Source: Massospora cicadina
Taxonomy: Eukaryota; Entomophthoromycota; Entomophthoromycetes; Entomophthorales; Entomophthoraceae
Length of the DNA stretch: 64,000 nucleotides
Direction of reading: 5' to 3'
Assembly (NCBI GenBank): GCA_022478985.1
Contig: JAKSZP010009275.1
Coordinates: forward strand, 1 to 64,000
Part shown: positions 31,482 to 43,340 of the stretch, piece by piece
Numbering within the stretch: the stretch's first letter is position 1
Layout: every line of letters starts with the position of its first letter
Notes under the pieces: generated by a model
Databases searched by the model: none
The model's input: the letters and a program-made list of their open reading frames with translations, nothing else
Told to the model about the DNA's origin: nothing
Made by a program: the position numbers and the translations under genes

Positions 31482-31760
31482 CCAGAGGTTCAGATGCATA
31501 TGATCAGCCAAAAGAATGGTTTCACTTGCACTTGGGAAATTAAGAAAGTTCTTAATAAAATAATTAAGTTTACCCTGCATCCTAAGTCTACCACTTCTGT
31601 TTCCTCCAGCCATCTTCAGGTCCACGTTATCAAAAACCAGAAGAATCCTAGATATCGATGCATCTACTGCAATGCGTTATATCACAGTTCTTAGACTTGT
31701 TTTTAAAATCTGCTGAGGAGGCAGGAAAAGGGCTGTCAGTTTGAATGATGAGGCAGTCCC
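31482..31760 (+). pseudogene. G3 gag, third part with CCHC zinc knuckle
   Basis: G3 resumes with MHMISQKNGFTCTWEIKKVL and SSSHLQVHVIKNQ. It ends RYRCIYCNALYH followed by a Cys after four codons (one a stop), a CX2CX4HX4C nucleic-acid-binding knuckle at 31659-31700. All four metal ligands are kept; one spacer codon has become a stop. Confidence 0.75.
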
Positions 31761-32870
31761 ATGCTGAAATTCCTTTACTGCCTCAAGAACAATTAGTGAG
31801 CTCTAATGAGCCTGGGGTTGTCAATCAGAAGAAAAAGGTTCAGTACCCACAGATAATAAAGAACCTGATACTGTTTAATCTTCTTAAGATGAGTCTCCTA
31901 TGTTTCACACACTACCAACACAGTTTATAGGCTTGGTTACAAATGTTACTGTTTGAGTTCATAAAATCCCAGTCCACACCATTGTTGACGGTGGTTTCCC
32001 ATAAATGTCATTTTATATAAACTAATGAAATGCATCAAGATCGCTCCAGTTTTACCTTACATGGAATATGACATGGTTGGACTGCAGTGTACACAATCCA
32101 TAGGGGCCTAATCTTCCCTACCTGTCCACTTTTGGAAGCTTTCTGTAAATACCCCTCACCGTTGCATTGGATAACCTGAGCTATGAACTTCTTCTCAGAA
32201 CTCAGTTTCTCCAAGACTACTCTGCAGTAATACATTAGAAGAAGGATTTCTATCAATTCTGGGGCATTGGGTTCCCTTAATATTTAATACCTCACACGAC
32301 TCTAAAATGGAGGTCAAGGCTTGGTTTATATTGGAAAGTGAGAGCTGAATTGAACGACTTAAGTATCATGCAAGAGGCTCTCAAGTAGGTTTGCCCCTGC
32401 CTGACGTTATTGGGCACAAAGGCATGACAATCTACCTACCTAAGCTGACCACTATAACTCTGAAGTCCTAAGTTATTTTTGACACCCAGATCCACAATAA
32501 TATACCATCCAGATAACTTCTAGAGATCCAAGGTCTAGATAACCCATCTGCCAAAGAGGTCCTAACCTGTCCGGGGATTCTAAATCCCACCTATGCGAGA
32601 TCCATATTGTGTTGTTGGCTAACCTTACTGATAAACCTAGGGTAGTGGTCCCTAATAGTCCTGCCGCTTATGTTTGCCTTCTACCAGTGGAGGCTAATGA
32701 TGATGTCCATAGCTTCAAAATTCTTTGGAATTTTTACTTTTGGAGACGCCTCATCATTTCTCTAGTCAACACTTGTATCAGAAAAGAGCTCACTGAGGAA
32801 CAAAAGCGCCAGATTGATTAACAATTTAATGAGTACTTAGACCTTTTTGCAGCCTCAACCTTTGATTTCA
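31761..32870 (+). pseudogene. G3 protease region and linker to RT
   Basis: Near 31934-31995 the frame reads LVTNVTV.VHKIPVHTIVDG, like the strand and active-site loop of a retroviral-type aspartic protease. The motif D-(S/T)-G-A has become D-G-G-F. The rest (32100-32870) is linker sequence with one open piece (32609-32821: MLLANLTDKPRVVVPNSPAA). Assignment of the linker is by position. Confidence 0.5.
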
Positions 32871-33765
32871 TGAAAATGAGTGAGGTCCTACATCATGTGG
32901 AGACTAGAAATGCTCCCCCTTTCATTCCTGGCCTTACCAAAAAAGTAATGCTGAAGAATCCCATCTGAAATTAAATCTCAGGCAACTACTTGAAGCTGGG
33001 CTATTGGTATCTTCACGTAGTCCCTGCGCCTTCCCCCTCCTGTTGGTTTGAAAGAAGGATGGCAGTTATTATGTGGTGATGGATTACCGCCAGCACAATT
33101 CCATAACCATGAAAGACAGTTATTCTTGCCCTAGATCAATGACCCTCTCCGTTTACTAGGCGGGTCACGATACTTTTACACAATAGATCTTGATAGTGGA
33201 TATTGGCAAGAGGAGCTCTCCCCAAATACCAAGTTAAGTGTGCACTCATAGTCAACAAAGGGCTATTTTAAACTTTAGAGATGCCTCAGGGCCTTTTTAA
33301 CGCGCTGACCACCTTTCAACTTGCCATGGATGGGCCTCTGGGACTTGAGATTGTCCTGTATTCTTGTATGCCTTAACCATATCACCATCTTCTCATGAAC
33401 TTTCAATGGCCATGTAAACACCTTTGGAAGTCTTCATCACCCTATAAAGGCTTTGATAATACTCAAAACTTTAAAGTTCTCATTCTTCCAATCAGAAACA
33501 GAGTTTCCAAGATATAAGGTCTGAAAAGATGGCATCCATCCCATTCCAGGAAAATTTGAAACCATTGAAAAGATGTCGCGCCCACAGAGCCTGAGGTATA
33601 TTCAGAATTCTTGGCATGGCGGGCTATTATCGTCAGTTCATCCTTCAGTTTGCTGACCTAGCTGAGCCCACATTTTACCTCCTGCAGAAGAACGTGAGTT
33701 TTTAGTGTCAACCGGAGCAAGGACGGGTTTTTAATGCACTGCAGACTGTTCCTTGCAATAAATCC
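32871..33765 (+). pseudogene. G3 reverse transcriptase
   Basis: RT pieces in order are LRQLLEAGLLVSSRSPCAFP (about 32975-33030), KKDGSYYVVMDYRQHNSIT (33053-33110), then the dead core near 33360 where the YxDD site reads CLNH. Further on come KFSFFQSE (33470) and KDGIHPIPGKFETIEKM (about 33520-33570). Catalytic Asp residues are lost. Confidence 0.75.
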
Positions 33766-34210
33766 ATTTTAGCCCATCCACGTTTTGGTCAACCTTTCTT
33801 GATATTCACAGTTGTAAATAATATTTCTGTTGGGGCCATCCTAGCTTAGCATGATGAAAATCAGGTTAATCATTTAATAGTTATTTCAGCAATACTCTGA
33901 GCAAGGCTAAATGGAACTTTAGCGTTACCTAATGTGAATATCTTGCTGTCTTGTTAGCAATCAAGCAATTTTGGACCTATCTCTATGGCAACCACTTCAC
34001 CATTGTCACTGATCATTCCTCACTCTGATGGCTGCAGCAGATGAAGAACTCAGATGGCTGGTTAGCTAGATGGGCCCTAAGGCTACAGAATCACGATTTT
34101 ACTATTATCCATCATGCAGGAGAGATTCACCAGAATGCTAATGGTCTCTTTAGGATGCTGGAACTGGCTGCCTTGACCCTCAAGGAAGGATGACCTTGCA
34201 ATCTAATCAG
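33766..34210 (+). pseudogene. G3 RNase H
   Basis: Pieces are IHVLVNLS near 33780 and, near the end, SLWQPLHHCH (33980), DHSSL.WLQQMKNSDGWLA (about 34010-34068), RWALRLQNHDFTIIHHAGE and IHQNANGLFRM (34070-34155). This is the usual close of RNase H in gypsy elements. Confidence 0.7.
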
Positions 34211-35390
34211 TTAACCATAACGCTGGGAGTTTGTTTTCTGAGATCCAAGCCAAGCTCCAAAAATGAACTGAGACACACAGATCAAGGAAGGAATGTTATA
34301 TAAGAAAGCCAATAAGAAATGGCTCCCCTACATCCGCCCTTCTTCACAAACTGATGTTATCTTAGAGGTGCATGTGACTGTGGGACTTGGGCAGTAAAGA
34401 AGACTCACAAGGGGCTAAAAACAAGATGTTATCGGAGAAAATGGTAGAAACCATCCAAGAGGTCCTGGAAGCTTGTATGACATGCTGGTTCAAGATCAAT
34501 CCATGTCCTGATATCAGTGTTTGGTCATTGCTCCTACAGGTCCTTTCAATTACTTTAGCATCTATGTAGTAGGCCCTCTCCCCACCAGGTTTTATGACCA
34601 TAAATATATCCTATCCTTGGACTATTTAACCAAATGGATCAAAACAAATTTACATCCCCGCTTCCACTGCAAAAGCCACAACTCTTTTTCTTATTTGATC
34701 TGTTTTCACCCAGAATGGATGCCCACAAACTTTACTTTAAAAAATAGGTTAAATATAACCTCGCAGTTAATCCAAGAACCTACTTCGCTCTTTGGTACAA
34801 ACCAGAGTTTCAACACCTTTACAACTATTAACCAATGGAGTGGTGGAACGTGCTAATGGAACCCTTGTCTCTATCCTGCGGAAGTTGGCCGCCTCTAGTC
34901 CTTCTCACTGGAATCATTATCTACCTAGCGCTTTGTTTGATTACAGTTTAAGCTACCATCAGATCATCAAGATGTCCCTCTTTGAAGCTCTATATATGGA
35001 CGTGCTCCCCTGTTACCAAGTAACTTTAAGCCACTGCTCAATACCTTTGCTTTGAGAACTCTAATTTAACTATGAGGGCCTTAGCCAATGAAATTGTCTA
35101 GCTTCAAGCCCTAGCCACGCAAGGAATTGTCACCACCACGGTAAGGGAGACATCATGATTTAATTTCAATCTGACTTCCTTACCATTTTTCCAATTAGGT
35201 GACCTCATTCTCTTTTATCAACATTGACCCAAGGTTCAACAGAACAAGCTTAAAGTTTCTGATCTGGACCTTGTAAAGGGCAGTCATAAGTTGAGCTTGT
35301 AGTACACCATTGCCAACGTCAAACAGAGGACAGTGGTAAATTGATTACATGACTGATACCTTCATCCTATACCCCCTCCAACAGGATCTT
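34211..35390 (+). pseudogene. G3 integrase
   Basis: The second half of the zinc finger reads CMTCWFK (34476-34496). The core reads YFSIYVVGPLPTRFYDHKYI (34550-34610) and LSLDYLTKWIKTN (34610-34650); NGVVERANGTLVSILRKLAA follows at 34837-34896, with the Glu in VVER. After this come HWNHYLPSALFDY and MSLFEALYMDVLP. No chromodomain is seen before the polypurine tract (GAGGGGGCG, 35391-35399). Confidence 0.75.
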
Positions 35391-35400
35391 GAGGGGGCGT

Positions 35401-35870
35401 TGTCAGGATTCGATATGATGAGAAAGTTGAAATCTCTACTCAAAAATTGAGCCACAATAAATCAGCTCTTGAACAAGCGCAAATGGAACCTTACCCTAAA
35501 GGCACCGATATGAGATCCAATCAGGAAGAATCATGTGAACAAGAACTGATGGAAACACCTTTAGAAATCCTATTCCCACTTCCTAAATCTCGAGAGGTGC
35601 AGAACCACTGCTGCAGTCACAAGGACTATACAGAATAATGAGGGTGCTGACCAGGTGAATCTGGAAGGCAATGAAAGATCCTGATCATACTGGGCCGTAA
35701 AGGTCCTTGAGCACCACGTCTCCACGCGCTCTGTAAATATCAACGCTTTTATAAACAATAAGGTAGTCTATATTCGCCCCATCTTTTTGTTATTTGACCT
35801 CTCCGCTAGTTTACATCTTTAATCCCATTTTTGAACTTCAACATTAATCAAGAGAACTGTTACTCCAAGA
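35401..35870 (+). repeat. G3 3' LTR
   Basis: It begins TGTCAGGATTCGATATGATG and ends CCAAGA, followed by the TCATC duplication (35871-35875). Confidence 0.87.
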
Positions 35871-35875
35871 TCATC

Positions 35876-36221
35876 TTCTAGCAACTTAGATTCCTCTATT
35901 GGTATCATCAGCTTCAGTTGCTAAAGAATAGCTTTTATTCATTAAACTGCAGCTTCAGCATACATTTTTTTCAGAACTTACTTTGACTTGATTTACCAGG
36001 CTTGTCAATTTTGCCCTTGAGTTGGTAAACTATCGGGGATCATCATTGATAAATTAAGGAAATTTTAATCTTTAGTAAACTATAAATGTTACTTAAGATC
36101 TCCCTCCTTAGAAACATTTAAGTCGTTGACAAAGATAAATTATCTCAGGTATCATTACTGACTATTTTACTAGTATCAGAACATATTGGAAAAAGCATAA
36201 TCTGGTTAAATTACTAACACA
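35876..36221 (-). repeat. G9 3' LTR, part
   Basis: On the minus strand a polypurine tract GTGGGGGGA (36230-36222) is followed by TGTGTTAGTAATTTAACC, the LTR start. The LTR is cut after about 350 bp by the insertion of G3; the remainder should lie left of 23213 but was not proven. Confidence 0.6.
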
Positions 36222-36231
36222 TCCCCCCACT

Positions 36232-37413
36232 TAACTTGATTATCTTCATAAAACATGTCTGCCAATGCAGATAACTTCACCTGACCCCCGAATCCTAGAA
36301 GTGGCAGCAACCCAATGGCAGTGATCATTACCAAGATATAATACAAGATAGAAGCATTAGCAGCATTATTACCTGAGAAAATATAACAGAGCATACAAAG
36401 AAGTTATTGGCAATAGTTGCTGAGGAACCTAATGGCATTAGGCCATGCCTAAAGCGCTGAACAACCATCTTGGTATCAGTAATATTAGATTTTAAGAATG
36501 ATAACCTAATCCTGATCCTATGACTAGTTGTTGGCATGCTCATAAGAACTTAGAATCAATTGATTCACTATACAACAATCGGAAAGGTCCTTAATCATGT
36601 AAGCAACCAATGACAACTTAATGATGACTTTGAAGGGACCAAGCTATAACTGATTCAACTTATTTTGGCGCCCAAAACCCTACTTTCACAATAATTATAC
36701 CAATCGCCAATTACAAAAGTTAGGAGAGCCAGCCGTTTAGCATCCTAATATTCTTTTGACATAAGCTTCCATTTAAGAGTATTGGCACAGGTAAAGAACC
36801 GTAACCTAATCAGGACTTTCATCAAGTTCTCCAAATATTGGAGAAGAATCATTGCCAGACTCAGTTCAATTGAAGGATATAAAATTGGGGCAAACCATCC
36901 CAACGCCATTAAACAATTCAAAAGGGTATTTTCTCATGAAGGAATAATAACTTAAAATATAGGCGAAAGTTGCTGCTGACAAATACGTTACCCAGCTGGA
37001 AGGTGTTTTAAGTGAAAAGCTCTTCAGACTAGCAGTCAGAGTACCATTTACCAGTTTAACCATCCGATTATTCTCTAGATGGTAGGGAATCATCAGTACT
37101 CCCTAAAATCCCGTTAACTCATTTATTTTTTGTATAGATTGCATGTTAAGTTTGCTGCCATCATCCATTAAAATAAACTGAGGGCAGCCATTCTGATAAG
37201 CTAACTTCTCCATTATTAACTTGCCCATACTTCTGGCATCTACTTTAGCAATAACTCGCGTCTTTAACCAACAATTGAGGTTGTCAATTGTTATGATTAC
37301 ATTCAGCTTCTCTCAGTACTCAGGGTCAACAGCCCTACAACACAATGGATACAGCATGCCACGCAAACCCAGGCTGCACTAGCCAGAAAATAGTAGCTTT
37401 ATTAAAGGAAATG
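36232..37413 (-). pseudogene. G9 integrase, core to C-terminus
   Basis: Minus-strand pieces are RCQKYGQVNNGEVSLSEWLP (about 37245-37180), PSVYFNGWWQQT (the 'P..i.sDnG' region), NNRMVKLVNGTLTASLKSFS (37070-37010, with the Glu position changed to Lys), SWVTYLSAATFAYILSYYS and PFELFNGVG (down to 36890). The order fits the C-terminal half of a gypsy integrase. Right of it G4 is inserted. Confidence 0.7.
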
Positions 37414-38507
37414 TGTTGGGTTTTTGATATGAAAACATTATCAGTTTATTCGATTATAATACATCTGCTTGTCCATTAGGGGATTCATCCCGCTAGTGGA
37501 TGTGGGAATTAATAATTACCTATGATAACTATTGTTCAGAGAAGTATTCCTAGTGAATATAACTATTTGCTGGTTTTTGTTCTGCCAGATCACCATTGTC
37601 CTGACAGGAGTGATTTCTGACAATAAATAACTTATTAGGTTGTCAATTGTAATATTGATATTTCTAAACTAACTTGTAGGAATCAATCAGGTTTTGTCAC
37701 CAATTAACTAAGGGGTTTATGAGTTGCTAGGAGAGTGATGCCGCAAGTGTTAAGCAACTTGTGAATTAATCTTTTAGGGATTGCAACCTGCTATTTAGAG
37801 GGTAAAAGTCCCATTACCTAAGCAGGTTGTTATTCTAATAAGGATGACACGCCTGGGGTTGAGCAAAGGCGTTGGGACACGTTCTTCATTTCAATCCAGA
37901 AAAGATCACATTAAGAGCTGGCAGAGGAATCTGACTAAACTGATGAGCAAGATCATCGTTTAGAATGATCCTGGAGAGTCAATTCATTGGAGATGGCTAC
38001 TGTTTCCAATTGAGGCGCCAACAGAAGAGTTGGGCGCCAAATCTCCTTATAAAGTCCCTTGCATCTTTCTAAATAAAGCAGAAAGTTGCTGATAAAGATA
38101 TCTACAAATACTTCAATAATTTAGACTGTTTTGCTCTTGAGACTAGAGTTGGAAGGGTAAAAGATTCTTTGTATATTTTATTGTTATCTACACAGACTAT
38201 GCGTGATGAGAACTTAAAAGAACCACTGAACCTAATCCTAGGTTAAGTTCTATCAGAAGAGGGAAGAAGTCCCTATTATTATCTTAGAAGAATTAAAGGT
38301 TAGGACAAGCACCAGTTTAGTTTTGGACCCAACAATCATCTTGGGTATCAGGAAGCTAAACTAGAGTAATAAACTTTATACTATTACTGCCCTATTCATT
38401 TAAATATTTATCAATTCAGACACTGAAATACAAAGAACCTGTGCAGCTAATTAAGGGAACTGAAGCGAGCTTTAATCTTTCAAGAGTAAACGTCACCCAA
38501 AATTACG
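37414..38507 (+). repeat. G4 5' LTR
   Basis: It begins TGTTGGGTTTTTG and ends AATTACG, directly before the primer site. It aligns with 52191-53272 ('tgtccattaggggattcatcccgctagt' area, 'aggaatcaatcaggttttgtcaccaatt'). A hairpin unit GAACCACTGAACCTAATCC... is at 38219-38251, like those of the internal array. Confidence 0.87.
38014..38054 (+). promoter_or_regulatory. G4 LTR core promoter: GGCGCC palindrome plus TATA box
   Basis: GGCGCCAAC and GTTGGGCGCC form an inverted repeat (38014-38038). TATAAAG follows 9 bp later (38048-38054). Apart from the spacer it repeats the G1 layout. The 3' LTR copy (about 52785-52812) is degraded. Confidence 0.65.
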
Positions 38508-38526
38508 TTTGGTGCTCACTACAAGT
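38508..38526 (+). promoter_or_regulatory. G4 primer-binding site
   Basis: TTTGGTGCTCACTACAAGT, directly behind the LTR, matches the G1 and G5 sites in their first 16 bases. Confidence 0.8.
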
Positions 38527-38571
38527 GGTAGTTAAGTTTTAAAAAAGATTCAATAATAAGATTACATCAGC

Positions 38572-39840
38572 CATGTCTTGCAAAATGAACTACAAAAGCT
38601 TTGGATGGAACTAGAGACCATAAATAAGAACGTGCTCAACTTGGCGTCATAGGCTGATTTCATTACATTGGAGGAATTGGAGATAAAAGCTGAGGAAGAG
38701 GTTGAGCAAGTTGTTAAAACAAAAAATGACCTCTATGGAAAGGTCACCTTCCTGAAGCGCAAGGAGGATGAATTAATTGAGGGAAGTCTATCTCAGAAAG
38801 CAGAGCGAGAGGCGGAATGAGAATGCTTATGCTGGATTAGCCAAAATATGGCGCGCCTGTTGAAGCGCATAGAGGAGTTAGAGAATCACAAATGTGATTG
38901 CAAGCAAATAGTGTATATAAAGACGACAAAAACATGAATGAAGCTCCAGTTGGGTAGATAAACCACCTATAAATATGCCTGGGTCATTTGAAGAAATTTC
39001 AAAAATGACCCCAAATTTACTCCTATGGTTAAAAGAGTCGTCAGGCAGGAATCCCCAACCAGTGGAGCCACAGATGAATTTCAAAGTACATCAAAATGGC
39101 CCAAGTTTCACTGGAACAACGCCCCTGAATTTTCCCAATTATTGAATATGATGATGTTCAAATTTAGTGACCAACGAAGGGCAGTGACCATAATGAACTT
39201 CCTGAGCACCAATTTCCAGAATCTGGTGTTAGCTTATCTGAATGGGGACAATTGAACTTATAATGAGGCCAAGGAATACATTTTGATAAAGTTTGGAAGC
39301 CCTAAACGGATGTCTAATCACAATCAGGAATTTATGGACATTCAATTTTGAAAGGGCAAGACTCTATAAGCTTTTGCTGACAGATACCATCAGAAATTCC
39401 AAATCCTAGCTGGTTCAAAAGTGCTATCAGATTTTGACGCACAAAAATTATGCAAGCGGCACCCCAACAAAATTGTGATTTACATATACAATGACTTCAG
39501 CGCTAGTGACATAGATGTCCAAATACCATATGTGGACCACCTAAAGATGTTAGGAGCTGCATTTGAAGCCTGTTTGAACTTTCAAGGCTATTCCTGTTAA
39601 AAACCAAAATACAGTGAAATTTGCTGAGCCTATCATAGAGCAACAGACTATGTTTTGTCATAAAAAGCTAAAGGACAAAAACATGCAGAAAAGACTCAGA
39701 GCCACTGCTGCCAATGTGTTAAAATGGAAAATCGCTGCTCAATGTTAGAGCAAGAAACCCAAAGATCAAGTTACTCTAGACCAGGCGAAAGAGAAGAAAA
39801 TTAGTCAAGAGTTGGTAAAAGGAACCATGGTCTAAACAAG
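38572..39840 (+). pseudogene. G4 gag: coiled coil and capsid
   Basis: The coiled-coil part reads ITLEELEIKAEEEVEQVVKT (38664-38723), KNDLYGKVTFLKRKEDELIE and LLKRIEELENHKCDC (38858-38903), matching G5. The capsid part (39025-39255) reads WPKFHWNNAPEFSQLLNMMM and AVTIMNFLSTNFQNLVLAYL, with LNGDN at its end. Then IKFGSPKRMSNHNQEFMDI and ADRYHQKFQILAGSKVLSDF follow (to 39440). A basic tail (39600-39850) precedes protease. Few stops; the best preserved Gag of this superfamily here. Confidence 0.8.
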
Positions 39841-39959
39841 TAATATATGTCACCACGGCTAAACCATTTCCCCCAATATTGAATGATATATAAATATTTC
39901 TGATCTGTTTTTAGATGATGAGACACCTGACCTGCTCTATCAGGTTGTTAATTTGGACG

Positions 39960-40560
39960 TGAACGCCATTACCTGAGCCAAAGTGAGGGGATCAACCTCA
40001 GAATTGTGAAAAAAGTAACTCGTCCATATGCTTGTCAGCAGTGGACAAGATAGATTTTCAAGAACCATGAGGAATTACTCGAGACAAGATTGTATGAGAT
40101 AAACATATCCCTCCCCATTAGTGCAATTATGAAATATCCCCTGATTTATCCATGCAATTAATTCGTAAACTTATTTGGCAAATTGTGCACTATTCACCTG
40201 TAAATGCCTTATTACATTACTCTGAGTGTACCTATGCAAATATCATAGACAACAAAGTGAGAGTCCGGGAGATTGTTGACAATGGAGCGCCCATTAATAT
40301 CGATTTAACCAAATTGATGAGATGAATGAAGATTTCGCTGGATCTAGTGCACAGAAAGGGATATGAAAAAGCCAGACCAGATAATACAATATCCTATGGA
40401 GTTGACAGTGCACTGCCACTTCAGTCTGATCACTTGTGGTATCAGCTCCTGTCATAGTGTTGACTAATAAGAATTATGACATACTTATTCCTGACAGAAT
40501 TTCTGAGAAAGTAGGGTGTGAAATGTGATTTTGAGGAGAATACCATGAAAATTTAGGCAA
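39960..40560 (+). pseudogene. G4 aspartic protease
   Basis: The motif VREIVDNGAPINI (40266-40304) is the active-site loop of a retroviral-type protease, with D-N-G-A at 40278-40289 in place of D-(S/T)-G-A. Downstream pieces VVSAPVIVLTNKNYDILIPD (about 40438-40497) fit the second half of the fold. Frames shift around it. It would cut the Gag-Pol precursor. Confidence 0.65.
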
Positions 40561-41209
40561 ACCCTGCCCTTTGTATATCAACGGAAGGAGAAACGCCGCT
40601 GATAAAGAAGAGCAATTTTGTAAATTTGATTTACAATGATGGCATCATTCTCATCCAGTACAAGATGGTTGGATAAAAATAGAGAGAAATTCCAAAGGAG
40701 ATCTTGGAAAATTATGGATTACCTTAGAGGACAAAAATAATGAACAATATACTACTGGGAACGCAGATATTTTTTAACACAGGGTTAACTCTTGAAATTC
40801 CAAACAAATTCAATGAAGAAGTATTAACCCATGAAGTAAATTAAGGGCTGAGAAATGGGTAGTGTCAGGGTTTATTATGCAGGGACATAGAGAAATAAAT
40901 GTGTTATTGGCCATTATGGGAGAAGATCAATAAAATAAAGGTAAATTAAGATATCACGTTTCTGCATTTAATCCCAAAAGCAGAAATTAGTAAATTCCAT
41001 GACTTTAAAACGTTAACTGAGATAGGATTATTGGTGGATGCTTCTGAAACGTTAAAGTTTTAATTTATTGAGAGCAGCTGGTCTAATCATCAGAGCAAAA
41101 GAAAAAGTTATGCTCTGATTACTTGAGATATATCAGGTGATATTTACCTAAGATGACAAAATCTAGGATGTGTGAAAAACTGATTTATAAGGTCGACAAT
41201 GGGGAATTT
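40561..41209 (+). pseudogene. G4 protease-RT linker and RT start
   Basis: The stretch holds short frames without clear domains. Near 41160-41209 it aligns with 6615-6650 of G1 ('gtgtga.........ttataa(g)gt(c/t)gac'), just before the RT core. G2 is inserted at 41210, and the same sequence resumes at 48898. Confidence 0.6.
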
Positions 41210-42371
41210 TGTAAGTCTAAGGGGGCTCCACATCTGTTTGGATCTGGAAGTGTTCCCTTTCCAATCCAAGAAGGGGCCCAGAAGGCCGGCGGCCCCTTCA
41301 TCTCCCAGGGCGACCTTGCTAATGTGGTTGATGAGTGGTGGGTCACCGCTTACCCTTTAAGGACCCCACCACCAATTACAGTATTGTTTCAAATGAAAAG
41401 ATACTAAGAATCAAGGGGATTTGTGCTAAGCTATCAGAAAGTTGGCATTCTCATATGACAAAAGGTTCAAATGAAGTTGATGGCCACAAGTCTTTGGCAT
41501 CAAGGCCAAATAGCCCCAAACAGTCAGCAACAGAGCCCAATGGGCGCATAATTTCAGTGAGTAAAGCGTTTAGTGTCAAATCTTTGGAAAAGCTCTCTAA
41601 TGACATCAGGGCATCAGGAAATGCTGCTGCTAGTTCAAAACCCCCACTGGAAGCATCAAGATTCACATCTGACATTCCTCACTTGACCAAAAGGATGCTA
41701 AAGTGACCGGGTGTGGGCAGGTTGTCTGTCCCAAACCCATTCCTGACATCATGGGACCGCCCCTACGTGAGGTAGCTTTGGAAAATTCCTACTTCCCGAT
41801 TGGGCAAGATGCCACTAATTAAGTTATCAAAATAAAAGAAAATCGGCAATTTGGGCATCTGTGGACAAACCTTCAGTGACTTAGAACACTGACAATACTT
41901 TTGAAGTCAGTTCTTTTTTAAGTTTGGTTTCCCCACTCTCGCTCAAAGTTTTTCAGGTTAGGTCAAATCTCAAGGGCCCCAATCCCGCGCTTTCCTAAGC
42001 TATTATCACAAATTAAACTCTATTTAGGCAGTCAAACACACTGAGAAAAATGATGGTCATTTTTTTAATTTAATTTTAATAAAATTTCTGCACCCCAAAT
42101 ACAATTTTTTACTATGACGATATTCAAACCCTCCATTATGATCTCACTTTTCCCAGCACTCAAAACCATTGGCCCCGCGGCCATGAAAGCTTGGTTCATT
42201 GCTAGGTTGCTATTTACAATCAAGGTCTATTGGCGCTCACTGGCGAAATCTCTAACAGATTAAATTTAAAGTCATTCAGGCAGCAGCGCCGCTGGCATTT
42301 GGGCTTGCCATTTGGGTGTTTTTCATCCAGACTGAAAGCCAGTCTAAACTTCACTTTCCGCTCTCATGACA
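41210..42371 (+). repeat. G2 5' LTR
   Basis: It begins TGTAAGTCTAAGG and ends CATGACA. 'ccaatccaagaaggggcccagaaggccgg' marks its left part, shared with 46290. It holds a long open frame (41335-41706). Confidence 0.9.
41335..41706 (+). CDS. LTR-borne open frame of the G2 family
   Basis: A 123-codon frame holds ASRPNSPKQSATEPNGR, FSVKSLEKLSNDIRASGNAA and FTSDIPHL. The 3' LTR copy (48001-48240 after S4) keeps the same frame open with many amino-acid changes (ASRPDSPKQSATEPNRR, NAAASLKTPPEA). No family recognised; low complexity, Ser/Pro/Ala-rich. It may be the leader of a Gag that starts inside the LTR, or chance. Confidence 0.35.
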   Translation: MVGHRLPFKDPTTNYSIVSNEKILRIKGICAKLSESWHSHMTKGSNEVDGHKSLASRPNSPKQSATEPNGRIISVSKAFSVKSLEKLSNDIRASGNAAASSKPPLEASRFTSDIPHLTKRMLK

Positions 42372-42820
42372 TAATTGACTGTCCATTATTTCCTGCCTTT
42401 TTTACCTTCTTGTCAAGATGGGCGCAGCAGTAGTAATTTTCTACTAGATGAATAACAGTTGGTATCATGCTTTCTGTTGGTTGTCTGGCCAATTGCCAAT
42501 TTTGTATGCTCTTCCATGATGGTTTGAAAGGAATTTTACTATGGCTGCACTGCCCCAGCGCCCTCAACTTTTTACTCAGTCCACACTCAAAATGGGATCT
42601 TTATTCTTGAAACCTCCAACTTGGCCTTGGCTTCCAATACCAGCATTGAATCAGTATCCGCATTGATTCTAAGGGACAATGCTTCCCCTGCGCCCATGTT
42701 AGTTTGCTCATGCACACCTGTTTATTTACCTTTCACAAACCTTTTTATTTACCCCAACCTTGTTGTAATCTCTTCTCTCTAAGCATAACTAACTGTATCC
42801 GCCAATAAACAGAACTCCGC
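42372..42820 (+). other. G2 leader and lost gag region
   Basis: No primer-binding site typical of the other elements and no capsid or zinc-knuckle piece is visible. Only short frames occur. The usual gag must have been deleted. Confidence 0.5.
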
Positions 42821-43340
42821 TTACTTTTTATTACCAATGAATATTAGTATTGGGGCACACCAAGTGTCTTTTGAGGTCTTGGTCAACATGGAGCAGCGGA
42901 TAACTTCATGAGTATGGAGTTGGCCCAGCAGCTCGATTTAGATTTGGACGTGGGTCCAGAGGTGTTAGTTGCATTGTCAGCTGCCCAACCCTCCTTCAGA
43001 GTACTGCGTCAATACCTTTCTCAGTCCACTAGTTTAGTTTCTGTGATTGCTTCTCTGTGATGCCCAAACTTGTGTTCCCAGTAATCTTGTGGGTGGGTTT
43101 TGGCGTCAGCAGCATGTTAGAATATACCTGGAGACAAACACGCTGTCCTTCTCCAACAATCAGGTGGAGGGCGAGTTCCCATTGCTGGACACCCTTGCTA
43201 AAGCTTGTGGTCATTGTTCTGTTAAATCCTTGTTTTCTCTCGTAGGCCTTCTGTCAGATTTTCCCACTGTTTCAATGGGCCACTGGAGTATTTTTGATTC
43301 CAAGCAGGCTTGTCGCCTTCCCCCTCATTAAGAATTTGAC
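42821..43340 (+). pseudogene. G2 aspartic protease
   Basis: At 42875-42930 the reading VLVN, a one-base frame loss, then GAADNFMSMELAQQLDLDLD corresponds to the active-site loop LVDSGA..NF and the following helix of chromovirus proteases. The catalytic Asp is Asn. It is followed by the flap and RT-proximal linker with several stops. Confidence 0.65.

Larger units (their letters stand above)
23218..35870 (+). mobile_element. G3: Ty3/gypsy-type element with collagen-like Gag, twice interrupted
   Basis: LTRs of about 475 bp (23218-23692 and 35401-35870) flank gag, CCHC knuckle, RT, RNase H and integrase in gypsy order. The target duplication TCATC is perfect. Solo LTR S5 and element G5 are nested in gag; without them the element is about 7 kb. 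All domains are broken by stops. It is related to G6 at 55000-60200 (same Gag style), not to G1/G4. Confidence 0.88.

Noticed and set aside
37409..37413. Target duplication for G4
   Set aside because: aaatg and ataat do not match well; the borders are set by LTR alignment and polypurine tract instead.
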